This document shows, piece after piece, positions 1 to 4,838 of a stretch of 5,307 nt of DNA (its first letter is position 1; every line of letters starts with the position of its first letter). Position numbers and translations under genes: made by a program. Below the pieces are notes generated by a model. That model worked only from the letters and a program-made list of their open reading frames with translations. It did no database searches and had not been told where the DNA came from. The stretch lies in NCBI GenBank assembly GCA_026706225.1, contig JAPOZE010000299.1, forward strand, positions 1-5,307. Direction: 5' to 3'. The stretch comes from Acidobacteriota bacterium (lineage in GTDB: Bacteria > Acidobacteriota > Terriglobia > Versatilivoradales > Versatilivoraceae).

Positions 1-177
1 ACACTTATAAACTCTACTGGACAACGATAAACATCACTGGAATTTGAATGTCTGTCGCTGCGTCGGTAGCAAACACCGGCAAACCAGACTCAAGCGCAAG
101 CCCGTTACTCATCTGCAGAAACGCCCCATGAGCCAGCTTCCTTTACAGTCGCGAATCCGGCGGCAGCAATCGACAAT
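1..177. other. Left margin without a supported gene
   Basis: No convincing gene is visible. The first 60 bases are clearly less GC-rich than the rest of the window. A minus-strand stretch open from 142 to a TAG at 14-16 reads like protein (it contains GLALESGLPVFATD) but is only 42 codons, with a stop just upstream at 143-145 and no ribosome binding site. It could be the remnant of a broken gene or chance. No terminator with a U-run, no tRNA and no repeat was seen here. Confidence 0.4.
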
Positions 178-390
178 TTATTGATTCCGCTCTGTTCTGA
201 CTTTCGATCTCCCGGCTTTGCTTGAGCGTCCGGCAGGGGCAACCTTGGCTGCTTCGGAGTGGTGTTCGGTGGGTTCGGCCAGGGTTGCAGAGGCGGTTGG
301 GGGCTTTTTCCCTTTCCTGGCAATCGCCGCGAATTCCTGCGACAACTTCTTCAGCCTTTCGCTCTGGCTCTTGGTGAGTGTGCTGCCCAT
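178..390 (-). CDS. Small basic hypothetical protein (70 aa)
   Basis: I do not recognise this ORF. It would encode a 70-residue, strongly basic, soluble protein. Residues 1-30 look helix-forming and Lys-rich (SERLKKLSQEFAAIARKGKK). The rest is low-complexity, rich in Ala, Ser, Lys and Pro, probably disordered, and ends RTERNQ with a TAA stop. There is no signal peptide, membrane segment or Cys. The ATG at 388-390 is chosen because the longer reading back to 489 adds Gly/Arg-rich sequence typical of antisense shadow and overlaps the end of the DUF2063 gene. No clear Shine-Dalgarno site precedes either start. Third codon positions are GC-rich in the first half but less so towards the end. It lies 76 nt downstream of the DUF2063 gene on the same strand, so it could be a fourth operon member, but it matches no known bufferin or HvfABC component. 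It may also not be a gene. Confidence 0.4.
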   Translation of the reverse strand: MGSTLTKSQSERLKKLSQEFAAIARKGKKPPTASATLAEPTEHHSEAAKVAPAGRSSKAGRSKVRTERNQ

Positions 391-400
391 GGTGTGAAGG

Positions 401-437
401 GATGGGATCGCGGTCCCCCATCGGTCTCCGCCGGAGA
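401..437 (-). other. Weak hairpins downstream of the DUF2063 gene
   Basis: The 76-nt gap after the DUF2063 stop holds two short stems: GATGGG/CCCATC (401-406 with 417-422) and TCTCC/GGAGA with a 3-nt loop (425-429 with 433-437). Neither is followed by a U-run on the minus strand, so this is not a canonical Rho-independent terminator. The stems could equally be chance in GC-rich DNA. Confidence 0.2.
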
Positions 438-466
438 TCGCCCCCCGGCATCCCCGCCCGAGCGGA

Positions 467-1306
467 TTACGGCTGGTCTTCGAGCTCAACCGCCTGAAAC
501 AGTCCTTCGGTCACCCAGCCGCGGAACCAGGAGAAGAGCTGCACCTCTCCAACGGGCTGGCGCCCCCGTCTCAAGACCCCGCTCAAGGCTTCTCCCAGCG
601 GCACGCCATTGACCAGAGCCTGCAGCAGCCGATAAGCCGGCCGGGACAGATCCAGCCAGCGGAGCGCGTATTGACGTCGATAGACCACCGCCCAGTGGTT
701 CTTGCGCCGGGTGGCGGGCCGCGGGCTGCCCTGGCGCACCGCCTCCATATAGGCCCCCACCGGGTAGCGAAGCGCCTGCACCGAAAGGGCGGCGACGGGT
801 TTGAGGCGGGCCGTCTCCCAGCATTCGGGGGGTACCGCGGCAATGGCCTCGGGAGTGAGGACCGGCGATTCCCGGGCGTCGAACAGCCGGCTCATCAGCA
901 GCTCAAAGCGAGCCAGCTCGAAGAGGAAATCCTGCCGCACCATGCCGGGACTGCTCCGGATATATTCCGGGAGGCGATCTCCCAGGCGGTTCAAGGTATA
1001 GCTCCGGGAGGGATAGCGGTCGACGTAGCCGCTGACCAGGTCGGAGAAGCGTTTCCGACCCAGAAAATGCAGCAGCCCGGGATAGTCGGCCTCCAGGGCC
1101 TCCTGCAAGCGGGCCAGGTACATGCCGCGGTAGATGCCGATTCGGTCGAAGGAGTCGAGCGTTCGGGATGGGCGTATCAGGCGTGGGAACTCGCTCGCCG
1201 GCACCAGTTTGCGGGCTCTGGGGGAAGCCACTGCCTGGCGGTCGGAGCCCGGATGCAGGATGACCGCCTGCATCCATTTCTGGGTGTCGCCCAGATCAGG
1301 TGCCAT
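467..1306 (-). CDS. DUF2063 family protein, MNIO partner (BufC/HvfC-like)
   Basis: This 279-aa protein resembles the DUF2063 family (putative DNA-binding domain, BufC/HvfC-like). Such proteins sit beside DUF692/MNIO enzymes and act as their partner in maturing short Cys-containing peptides; despite the old family name, the role is peptide recognition rather than DNA binding. The N-terminal part (about residues 8-105) carries the familiar pattern: WMQAVILHP, then SFDRIGIYRGMYLARLQEAL, EADYPGLLHFLG and FSDLVSGYVDRYPSRSYTLN. The C-terminal part (about 115-279) is a more variable helical domain containing FELARFELLMSRLFDA and ending in a Trp/Phe-rich stretch. No signal peptide or membrane segment is seen, so it is probably cytoplasmic. 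The ATG at 1304-1306 lies inside the end of the upstream MNIO gene (11-nt overlap, ATGGCACCTGA) and has only a weak ribosome site, which suggests translational coupling. The family call is strong; the partner role is inferred from family and neighbours. Confidence 0.9.
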   Translation of the reverse strand: MAPDLGDTQKWMQAVILHPGSDRQAVASPRARKLVPASEFPRLIRPSRTLDSFDRIGIYRGMYLARLQEALEADYPGLLHFLGRKRFSDLVSGYVDRYPSRSYTLNRLGDRLPEYIRSSPGMVRQDFLFELARFELLMSRLFDARESPVLTPEAIAAVPPECWETARLKPVAALSVQALRYPVGAYMEAVRQGSPRPATRRKNHWAVVYRRQYALRWLDLSRPAYRLLQALVNGVPLGEALSGVLRRGRQPVGEVQLFSWFRGWVTEGLFQAVELEDQP

Positions 1307-2156
1307 AGGCTCTCGCGTGGTCCGTCTCGGGAAGGCCGCGGTGCCGGCGGGCCTTCAGGGCTTCGGCGTGAACCACCTCGAAGCTGGGAATGTTTTCGTC
1401 CCACTCCAGCAGGGTGGCTACGCCGCCGGTTCGTTGGCAGGAACGTCGATAGAGCGACCACACTTCATCGATGACGTGATCGCTATGGGTATCCAGAATA
1501 TGGGTGCCCTTGTGGGTGTGTCCGGCCAGGTGGTATTGAACCACGCGGTCGGCCGGGACGCGGTCGATGAAGGCTTCCGGGTCCAGGCCGTGGTTGAAGC
1601 AACTGACGTAGACGTTGTTCACGTCCAGAAGAATCCCGCAGTCGGCTTCCCGGGCCAGGGTGGAAAGAAAGTCCACTTCACTCCAGGTGGAGGTCCCGAA
1701 CTCCAGGTAGGTGGAGGGGTTCTCCAGGACCAGGGGGCGCTCCAGGATCTCGGAAACCGCCTTCACCCGTTCGATGGTGTAGCCCAGGGATTCGTCGGTG
1801 TAGGGCATCGGCAGCAGGTCGTGGACGTTGATTCCGCTCACGCCGGTCCAGCAGAGGTGGTCCGAGACCCAGTGGGCCCGGGTACGGTCGGCCAGGGCCT
1901 TCAGTTTTTTCAGGTAGTCCAGGTTCAAGGGGTCGGTGCTTCCTACCGACATGGAAACGCCGTGGAGCACCACCGGGTAGCGTTCCGCCACCTGGTCCAG
2001 CACGTACAGCGGGCGCCCCCCGGTATCCATGTAGTTTTCCGAGAGGATCTCGAACCAGTCGATGGGGGGTTGGTTGGACAGAATGTAGCTGTAGTGGACG
2101 GTACGGAGACCGATCCCGAATCCCAGGTCGGGTAGATTCCACCGGTTCCTGCCCAT
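1296..2156 (-). CDS. DUF692 family multinuclear non-heme iron oxidative enzyme (MNIO; BufB/HvfB/MbnB-like)
   Basis: This 286-aa TIM-barrel protein belongs to the DUF692/MNIO family. Characterised members (MbnB, TglH, bufferin enzymes) use two or three iron ions and O2 to modify cysteines, or other residues, of RiPP precursors. The usual ligand-bearing motifs are all visible: GIGLR (14-18), EILSENY (36-42), H65 in LHGVSMSVGS, SDHLCW (98-103), LENPSTY (144-150), LLDVNNVYVS (176-185), QYHLAGHTH (207-215), DTHSDH (222-227) and LLEWDENIP (249-257). Nothing suggests a dead enzyme, and the length is typical. The start at 2154-2156 gives MGRNRWNLPDLGFGIGLR and has a strong AGGAGG 6 nt upstream; the longer reading from 2231 adds 25 basic residues and is rejected. 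It lies 120 nt after the Cys-rich precursor and overlaps the DUF2063 gene. The substrate is inferred to be that precursor; the chemistry made is unknown. Confidence 0.96.
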   Translation of the reverse strand: MGRNRWNLPDLGFGIGLRTVHYSYILSNQPPIDWFEILSENYMDTGGRPLYVLDQVAERYPVVLHGVSMSVGSTDPLNLDYLKKLKALADRTRAHWVSDHLCWTGVSGINVHDLLPMPYTDESLGYTIERVKAVSEILERPLVLENPSTYLEFGTSTWSEVDFLSTLAREADCGILLDVNNVYVSCFNHGLDPEAFIDRVPADRVVQYHLAGHTHKGTHILDTHSDHVIDEVWSLYRRSCQRTGGVATLLEWDENIPSFEVVHAEALKARRHRGLPETDHARAYGT

Positions 2157-2159
2157 AAG

Positions 2160-2173
2160 GGACCTCCTGGTCC
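2160..2173 (-). promoter_or_regulatory. MNIO ribosome binding site inside a short hairpin
   Basis: The MNIO Shine-Dalgarno AGGAGG (2163-2168) lies 6 nt before the ATG. In the mRNA it falls within GGACC-AGGA-GGTCC, a 5-bp stem with a 4-nt loop, so part of the site is in the loop and part in the 3' arm. The stem could lower MNIO translation relative to the precursor. The site decides the MNIO start; the regulatory reading is inference. Confidence 0.6.
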
Positions 2174-2175
2174 GA

Positions 2176-2210
2176 GCGGACGGACGGGACCGGTCCCGCT
2201 TCCCGTCCGC
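2176..2210. repeat. Nested GC-rich palindrome between precursor and MNIO genes
   Basis: The perfect 14-bp palindrome CGGGACCGGTCCCG (2185-2198) sits inside an 8-bp inverted repeat GCGGACGG/CCGTCCGC (2176-2183 and 2203-2210). In RNA this could form one long stem or two stacked stems just upstream of the MNIO ribosome site. No U-run follows, so it is not an intrinsic terminator. It could stabilise the upstream precursor transcript, mark a processing point, or bind a protein as DNA. Confidence 0.55.
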
Positions 2211-2239
2211 GAAGTCGCGACTTGCATACAACGGTCGGA

Positions 2240-2280
2240 ATAGCCGGGGGACCGGTCAGTCCTGGAGTGTTTCAGGCTAT
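2240..2280 (-). other. Stem-loop at the precursor stop codon
   Basis: ATAGCC (2240-2245) pairs with GGCTAT (2275-2280), enclosing an inner GGAC/GTCC stem (2249-2252 with 2259-2262). The precursor TAG stop (2277-2279) is within the outer stem. The inside also contains GGGACCGGTC, which recurs at 2186-2195. Without a U-tract this is more likely an mRNA-protecting or partial attenuating structure than a terminator. It would fit making more precursor than enzyme, which is usual for RiPP operons. Confidence 0.35.
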
Positions 2281-2651
2281 TTTTTCTTTTCGACTCCGTG
2301 GAGGGGAACGGCGCAACCGCCCTTGCCCTTGCAGGAATTCTTACCGGCGCAGCCGTTGTCGCCGCTGCCGCAGCCGCCCTGGCCCTTGCACTCGTTCTGG
2401 CCCTTGCAGGAGTGCCTGGCCGCCGTGGCGCAGCCGCCCTTGCCCTTGCAGGAATTCTTGCCGGCGCAGCCGTTGTCGCCGCTGGCGCAGCCGCCTTGGC
2501 CCTTGCACTGGTTGCGGCCCTTGCAGACGTGCTTGGACTTCTTCTTGTCATCGGCCAGCAACAGGGAATCCGTTTGGCTGACCGCCTTGGAACCCGCCAC
2601 CATGCCGGCCACGGCGGCTCCCATGACCTGAGTGAATTTTCTTCGATCCAT
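2277..2651 (-). CDS. Cys-rich RiPP-type precursor with Tat-like leader (bufferin/HvfA-like)
   Basis: This 124-aa protein is the likely substrate of the MNIO enzyme. Residues 1-26 form an export signal: MDRRKFTQ resembles the twin-arginine motif (R3-R4-K-F), followed by the hydrophobic stretch VMGAAVAGMVAG and a possible cleavage site after SKA (A23). A short charged linker (DDKKKSKH) follows. Residues 43-113 hold 12 Cys, at 43, 49, 55, 62, 68, 74, 82, 88, 94, 101, 107 and 113; there are none elsewhere. They form four copies of C-[KA]-G-x-N-x-C-K-G-[QK]-G-G-C arranged as two 39-residue halves. The tail is AVPLHG then EKKK. The start is supported by AAGGAG 9 nt upstream. The motif differs from the EGKCG signature of known bufferins and HvfA. 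Homologues with the same Cys-Lys-Gly pattern and an AVPL-like end exist to my recollection, but I know of no established function. Metal binding or buffering is inference from family context. Confidence 0.85.
   Translation of the reverse strand: MDRRKFTQVMGAAVAGMVAGSKAVSQTDSLLLADDKKKSKHVCKGRNQCKGQGGCASGDNGCAGKNSCKGKGGCATAARHSCKGQNECKGQGGCGSGDNGCAGKNSCKGKGGCAVPLHGVEKKK
2311..2544 (-). repeat. Two tandem 117-bp repeats inside the precursor gene
   Basis: Copies at 2311-2427 and 2428-2544 are exactly in frame (39 codons each). Aligned by eye, the first 104 bp differ at about 9 positions (roughly 91% identity); the last 13 bp, encoding the spacer or linker, do not match. Each copy encodes six Cys. 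The high DNA identity suggests a recent internal duplication or gene conversion that doubled the Cys array. Confidence 0.9.
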
Positions 2652-2660
2652 AGAAGATTT

Positions 2661-2666
2661 CTCCTT
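2661..2666 (-). promoter_or_regulatory. Ribosome binding site of the precursor gene
   Basis: AAGGAG on the minus strand lies 9 nt before the ATG at 2649-2651. It is close to consensus and fixes the precursor start directly ahead of the MDRRKF leader. Confidence 0.8.
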
Positions 2667-2691
2667 GAGGATAGGTTAGAACGTCACCTTC

Positions 2692-2720
2692 CGAGTCGTC
2701 CGGCAAGCCATGCCGACTCG
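2692..2720 (-). other. Stem-loop in the precursor 5' leader
   Basis: CGAGT (2692-2696) pairs with ACTCG (2716-2720) and CGGCA (2701-2705) with TGCCG (2711-2715), leaving a 5-nt loop and a one-sided 4-nt bulge (2697-2700). It lies about 40 nt upstream of the precursor start, between the predicted transcription start and the ribosome site. It could stabilise the leader or be a regulatory fold. It matches no riboswitch class that I recognise. Confidence 0.4.
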
Positions 2721-2746
2721 CCACCCGGCGCTTTCGAGAGAGCCTG

Positions 2747-2775
2747 AATATAGCCGAACCCTCCGCAAAAATCAA
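2747..2775 (-). promoter_or_regulatory. Sigma70-like promoter of the RiPP operon
   Basis: Reading the minus strand, TTGATT (2770-2775) is followed by a 17-bp spacer and TATATT (2747-2752), a good match to the -35/-10 consensus. Predicted transcription starts near 2740, giving a leader of about 90 nt. It is the only clear promoter seen ahead of the precursor, so precursor, MNIO and DUF2063 genes are probably transcribed together from it. No ECF-sigma (GGAAC-type) box was seen. Confidence 0.6.
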
Positions 2776-2780
2776 AACCA

Positions 2781-2800
2781 CCTCTCTGCCGGACGAGAGG
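2781..2800. promoter_or_regulatory. Inverted repeat just upstream of the operon -35 box
   Basis: CCTCTC (2781-2786) and GAGAGG (2795-2800) form a 6-bp inverted repeat with an 8-bp spacer, beginning 5 bp upstream of the -35 element. Position and shape suit an activator or repressor site. The arms are short and no regulator is encoded nearby. Confidence 0.3.
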
Positions 2801-2809
2801 AGATGGCCA

Positions 2810-2825
2810 TGGTCCCTGTGGACCA
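2810..2825. promoter_or_regulatory. Small palindrome in the divergent intergenic region
   Basis: TGGTCC-CTGT-GGACCA is a perfect 6-bp inverted repeat with a 4-nt centre, between the two divergent promoters. It may be an operator or chance. Confidence 0.2.
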
Positions 2826-2911
2826 CCAAGGACCGGCGGGAAGAACGAGGGTAGCTGAATTCCAGGCCGTTCCAGCCGAGCCGCCTTGGGTCTCCGGGCG
2901 CCCCGCGTCTG

Positions 2912-2920
2912 TGGTATAGT
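2912..2920 (+). promoter_or_regulatory. Extended -10 promoter for mtnA
   Basis: TGGTATAGT is an extended -10 (TGn plus TATAGT, 5 of 6 matches). No good -35 lies at the right distance; TTGGGT at 2886-2891 is too far (23 bp). Transcription would start near 2927, downstream of the GTG at 2923, which supports the later mtnA start at 2977. Confidence 0.5.
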
Positions 2921-2961
2921 CCGTGGCGGTTGGCGGGCTTACCTGTAGTCACACCGCAATT

Positions 2962-2967
2962 GGGAGG
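2962..2967 (+). promoter_or_regulatory. Ribosome binding site deciding the mtnA start
   Basis: GGGAGG lies 9 nt before the GTG at 2977. It supports that start over the GTG at 2923, which has no such site. Confidence 0.65.
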
Positions 2968-2976
2968 CTGAAGATC

Positions 2977-4026
2977 GTGTTCGAGACCATTGCATGGAGC
3001 GACGAAGGCGTGGTCATGATCGACCAGAGAAAATTGCCGGCCGTCGAAGAATACCCCGTGTTCAAGACCCATGAGGAAGTGGCGCAGGCGATCAAGGACA
3101 TGGTCATTCGAGGTGCGCCGGCCATTGGAGTTGCCGCCGCCATGGGAGTGGCGCTGGGGGCTCAGTCCATAAAGTCCCATGACCCGGAGCGGTTTGAGCA
3201 GGCGTTTCAGTCCATCTGCGGGACGCTGGCCTCGACCCGGCCCACCGCCGTGAACCTGTTCTGGGCCATCGAACGGATGAAGGGGGTCTACCGGCGATAC
3301 GAGTCCCAGGGGCCCGCGGCTGTGGCTGCCGCCCTCAAGACGGAGGCCCTGCGCATCCACGACGAGGACATTCGACTCAACCGCCGCATGGGAGGCCACG
3401 GGGCCGCCCTCATCCAGGACGGTTCCCGGGTCTTGACCCACTGCAATGCCGGCGCCCTGGCAACCGCCGGTTACGGCACGGCACTGGGAGTCGTTCGGGC
3501 TGCGGTGGAGCAGGGCAAGAGAGTGGAGGTGCTGGCGGATGAAACCCGGCCTTTTCTGCAGGGAGCCCGCCTGACCGTGTGGGAACTGCAAAAAGACGAC
3601 ATACCGGTCACCCTGATCACTGACAACATGGCAGGGTATTACATGAAGCAGGGACAGGTAGACTGCGTGGTTGTAGGAGCAGACCGGATCGCGGCCAACG
3701 GCGACGTTGCCAACAAGATCGGCACCTATTCGGTCGCCGTGCTGGCCAGGGAGCACCAGATCCCCTTCTACGTGGCGGCGCCCCTGTCGACGGTGGATCT
3801 GGACGTTCCCACCGGTGAGGAAATCCCCATTGAACAGCGCTCCCCGCGTGAAGTGACCCACCTGGGCGAAAGGGCCATCGCTCCCCAGGGTGCCCCCGCC
3901 GGAAACCCTGCCTTTGACGTGACCCCACACCGCTACGTGGCGGCCATCATCACCGACGCCGGTGTCGCCCGGCCTCCCTTCCTGGAAAATTTGAGAGTCC
4001 TGAAGGCCGGGGCAGGACGTATCTGA
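2977..4026 (+). CDS. mtnA: S-methyl-5-thioribose-1-phosphate isomerase
   Basis: MtnA isomerises 5-methylthioribose-1-phosphate to 5-methylthioribulose-1-phosphate in the cytoplasm, a step of methionine salvage that recycles methylthioadenosine. The 349-aa product has the usual length and every landmark: MIDQRKLP near the N-terminus, RGAPAIG (45-51), [13 protein letters not shown] (from about 87), the catalytic Cys156 in [11 protein letters not shown], the catalytic Asp236 in [17 protein letters not shown] (246-251) and the C-terminal [21 protein letters not shown]. The 80-residue Cys-Asp spacing matches characterised enzymes. The GTG at 2977 is chosen because the product then begins [17 protein letters not shown], as in the family, and because GGGAGG and the promoter fit it; the longer reading from GTG 2923 adds 18 unconserved residues. 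It is divergent from the RiPP operon, and no other methionine salvage gene is in the window. The related eIF2B-like family is excluded by the catalytic motifs. Confidence 0.97.
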   Translation: MFETIAWSDEGVVMIDQRKLPAVEEYPVFKTHEEVAQAIKDMVIRGAPAIGVAAAMGVALGAQSIKSHDPERFEQAFQSICGTLASTRPTAVNLFWAIERMKGVYRRYESQGPAAVAAALKTEALRIHDEDIRLNRRMGGHGAALIQDGSRVLTHCNAGALATAGYGTALGVVRAAVEQGKRVEVLADETRPFLQGARLTVWELQKDDIPVTLITDNMAGYYMKQGQVDCVVVGADRIAANGDVANKIGTYSVAVLAREHQIPFYVAAPLSTVDLDVPTGEEIPIEQRSPREVTHLGERAIAPQGAPAGNPAFDVTPHRYVAAIITDAGVARPPFLENLRVLKAGAGRI

Positions 4027-4109
4027 AACAACAGAAGAGAGTTATCCACGAAGGGCCGCCAAGCGTGACGGCGTGTGCCCCCTCGAGGAGCAAGAGGGAT
4101 GGGAGCAGG

Positions 4110-4321
4110 CCCACCCGGGAACGCGGGCGTCCCGCCCCCATCCTCTCCAGTTGCGTGCTGCTCGGTTTCCCTGCGATGCGGCGCCCCGCCACCCTGGGGA
4201 GGGACCGGCATGGGCTTGGTCGAAGCAGAGTCGTGACGCCGTTGCCGGTCGAGTCGGGTCCAGGAGTTGGGTGAGGCCTTGCCAGTTTGGTGCGGGCGGG
4301 ACGCCCGCGTTCCCGGGTGGG
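4110..4321. repeat. REPIN-like inverted repeat pair in the convergent gap
   Basis: A perfect 28-bp inverted repeat has arms at 4110-4137 and 4294-4321, separated by 156 bp. Each arm holds an imperfect palindrome (GGGAACGC-GG-GCGTCCC, one bulged base), so this is two REP-like elements facing each other, as in REPINs. No target-site duplication is visible next to the arms. The rest of the 306-bp gap (4027-4332) has no supportable gene; ORFs across it are Arg/Pro-rich shadows. The right arm ends 11 bp from the thioesterase stop, so the structure may also act in 3'-end formation for the two convergent transcripts. Confidence 0.7.
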
Positions 4322-4332
4322 TTGGAGAATCC

Positions 4333-4746
4333 TCAGTCCAGGCCCTCGAAGTCCTTGACCTGTTGGCGCATCGTCTCCGAAATGGGAACGGTCCGGCCGC
4401 TCTCCATGTCGAAACAGGCCTGCACGGAAAGGCCGTCCGCAATCAGGCGCCCTGTCCGGCTCTCGGTCAGGCGATACTCGAAGGTGAAGCTGGAATTCCT
4501 GAGGGCGGAGATCCGGGCGGCGATGGTAATGGTCTCTCCCAGGAGGGCGGGGGAGCGGTAGTTGCACTCGGTCCGCACCATCACGAATCCCCAGTCATCG
4601 GCGGGAGGGAGTCCGAACAGGTGCTTCCAGTATCGGGTGCGAACGATCTCGAAATAGGTGAGGTAGACGGCGTTGTTGACGTGGCCCAGGGCGTCCAGGT
4701 CTCGAAAGCGAATCTCCAGCTCAGTGGTGAAGCGATAGGATGGCAT
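4333..4746 (-). CDS. Acyl-CoA thioesterase, 4HBT/YbgC-like hotdog fold
   Basis: This 137-aa protein is a single-domain hotdog-fold thioesterase, expected to hydrolyse acyl-CoA thioesters in the cytoplasm as a homo-oligomer. The signature IRFRDLDALGHVNNAVYL spans about residues 12-29, with the presumed catalytic Asp18 and His22, followed by the long helix YFEIVRTRYWKHLFGL. The central strand VMVRTECNYRSPALLGETI and the closing strand ADGLSVQACFDM are also typical. Length is normal for the family. The ATG at 4744-4746 gives the usual few residues before the first strand; an in-frame ATG at 4798-4800 would add an 18-residue Pro-rich extension, and neither start has a clear ribosome site, so the start is uncertain. 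It lies 92 nt (or 38 nt with the longer start) downstream of the ygfZ-like gene on the same strand and may be cotranscribed. The substrate cannot be told from sequence. Confidence 0.92.
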   Translation of the reverse strand: MPSYRFTTELEIRFRDLDALGHVNNAVYLTYFEIVRTRYWKHLFGLPPADDWGFVMVRTECNYRSPALLGETITIAARISALRNSSFTFEYRLTESRTGRLIADGLSVQACFDMESGRTVPISETMRQQVKDFEGLD

Positions 4747-4838
4747 TGGCTGGTAACCGTCGGGTGGTGGGAGAGACGGCGAACGCCTGGAAGGAGCCAT
4801 CCCGCCGTCCGTCGAGCGAGATTCCGTCCATGGCGCCT

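Noticed and set aside
1134..2135. Plus-strand ORF (333 codons) opposite the MNIO gene
   Set aside because: It is a shadow of the DUF692 coding frame, Val/Gln/Gly-rich and without a recognisable domain.
2157..2231. 25-residue N-terminal extension of the MNIO protein
   Set aside because: The extension is unconserved, basic and crosses the nested palindrome. The ATG at 2156 has AGGAGG 6 nt upstream and gives the family-typical N-terminus.
2311..2544. CRISPR-like or satellite repeat
   Set aside because: The repeats are contiguous without unique spacers, are in frame, and encode the Cys array.
2222..2747. Plus-strand ORFs over the precursor giving Ala/Leu-rich, Pro/Leu-rich or Arg/Cys-rich proteins
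   Set aside because: These are antisense shadows of the 117-bp repeats. They have no ribosome sites, while the minus frame has a leader, an ordered Cys array and a strong Shine-Dalgarno.
2923..2976. Upstream GTG start for mtnA
   Set aside because: It has no ribosome site, lies upstream of the predicted transcription start, and adds 18 residues not expected in MtnA.
2548..3930. Long minus-strand ORF (460 codons) opposite mtnA
   Set aside because: It is antisense to a complete, motif-rich mtnA and has His/Gly/Arg-heavy composition typical of high-GC shadows. It also overlaps the precursor start and promoter.
4294..4321. Simple Rho-independent terminator
   Set aside because: There is no T-run after the palindrome on either strand, and an inverted copy lies 156 bp away, so a repeat element explains it better.
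3933..4567. Arg/Pro-rich ORFs across the convergent gap on both strands
   Set aside because: They read through the REP-like repeat, producing phrases such as GTRASRP and RERGRPAR that arise from translating such palindromes. They lack ribosome sites and run into the thioesterase gene in the wrong frame.
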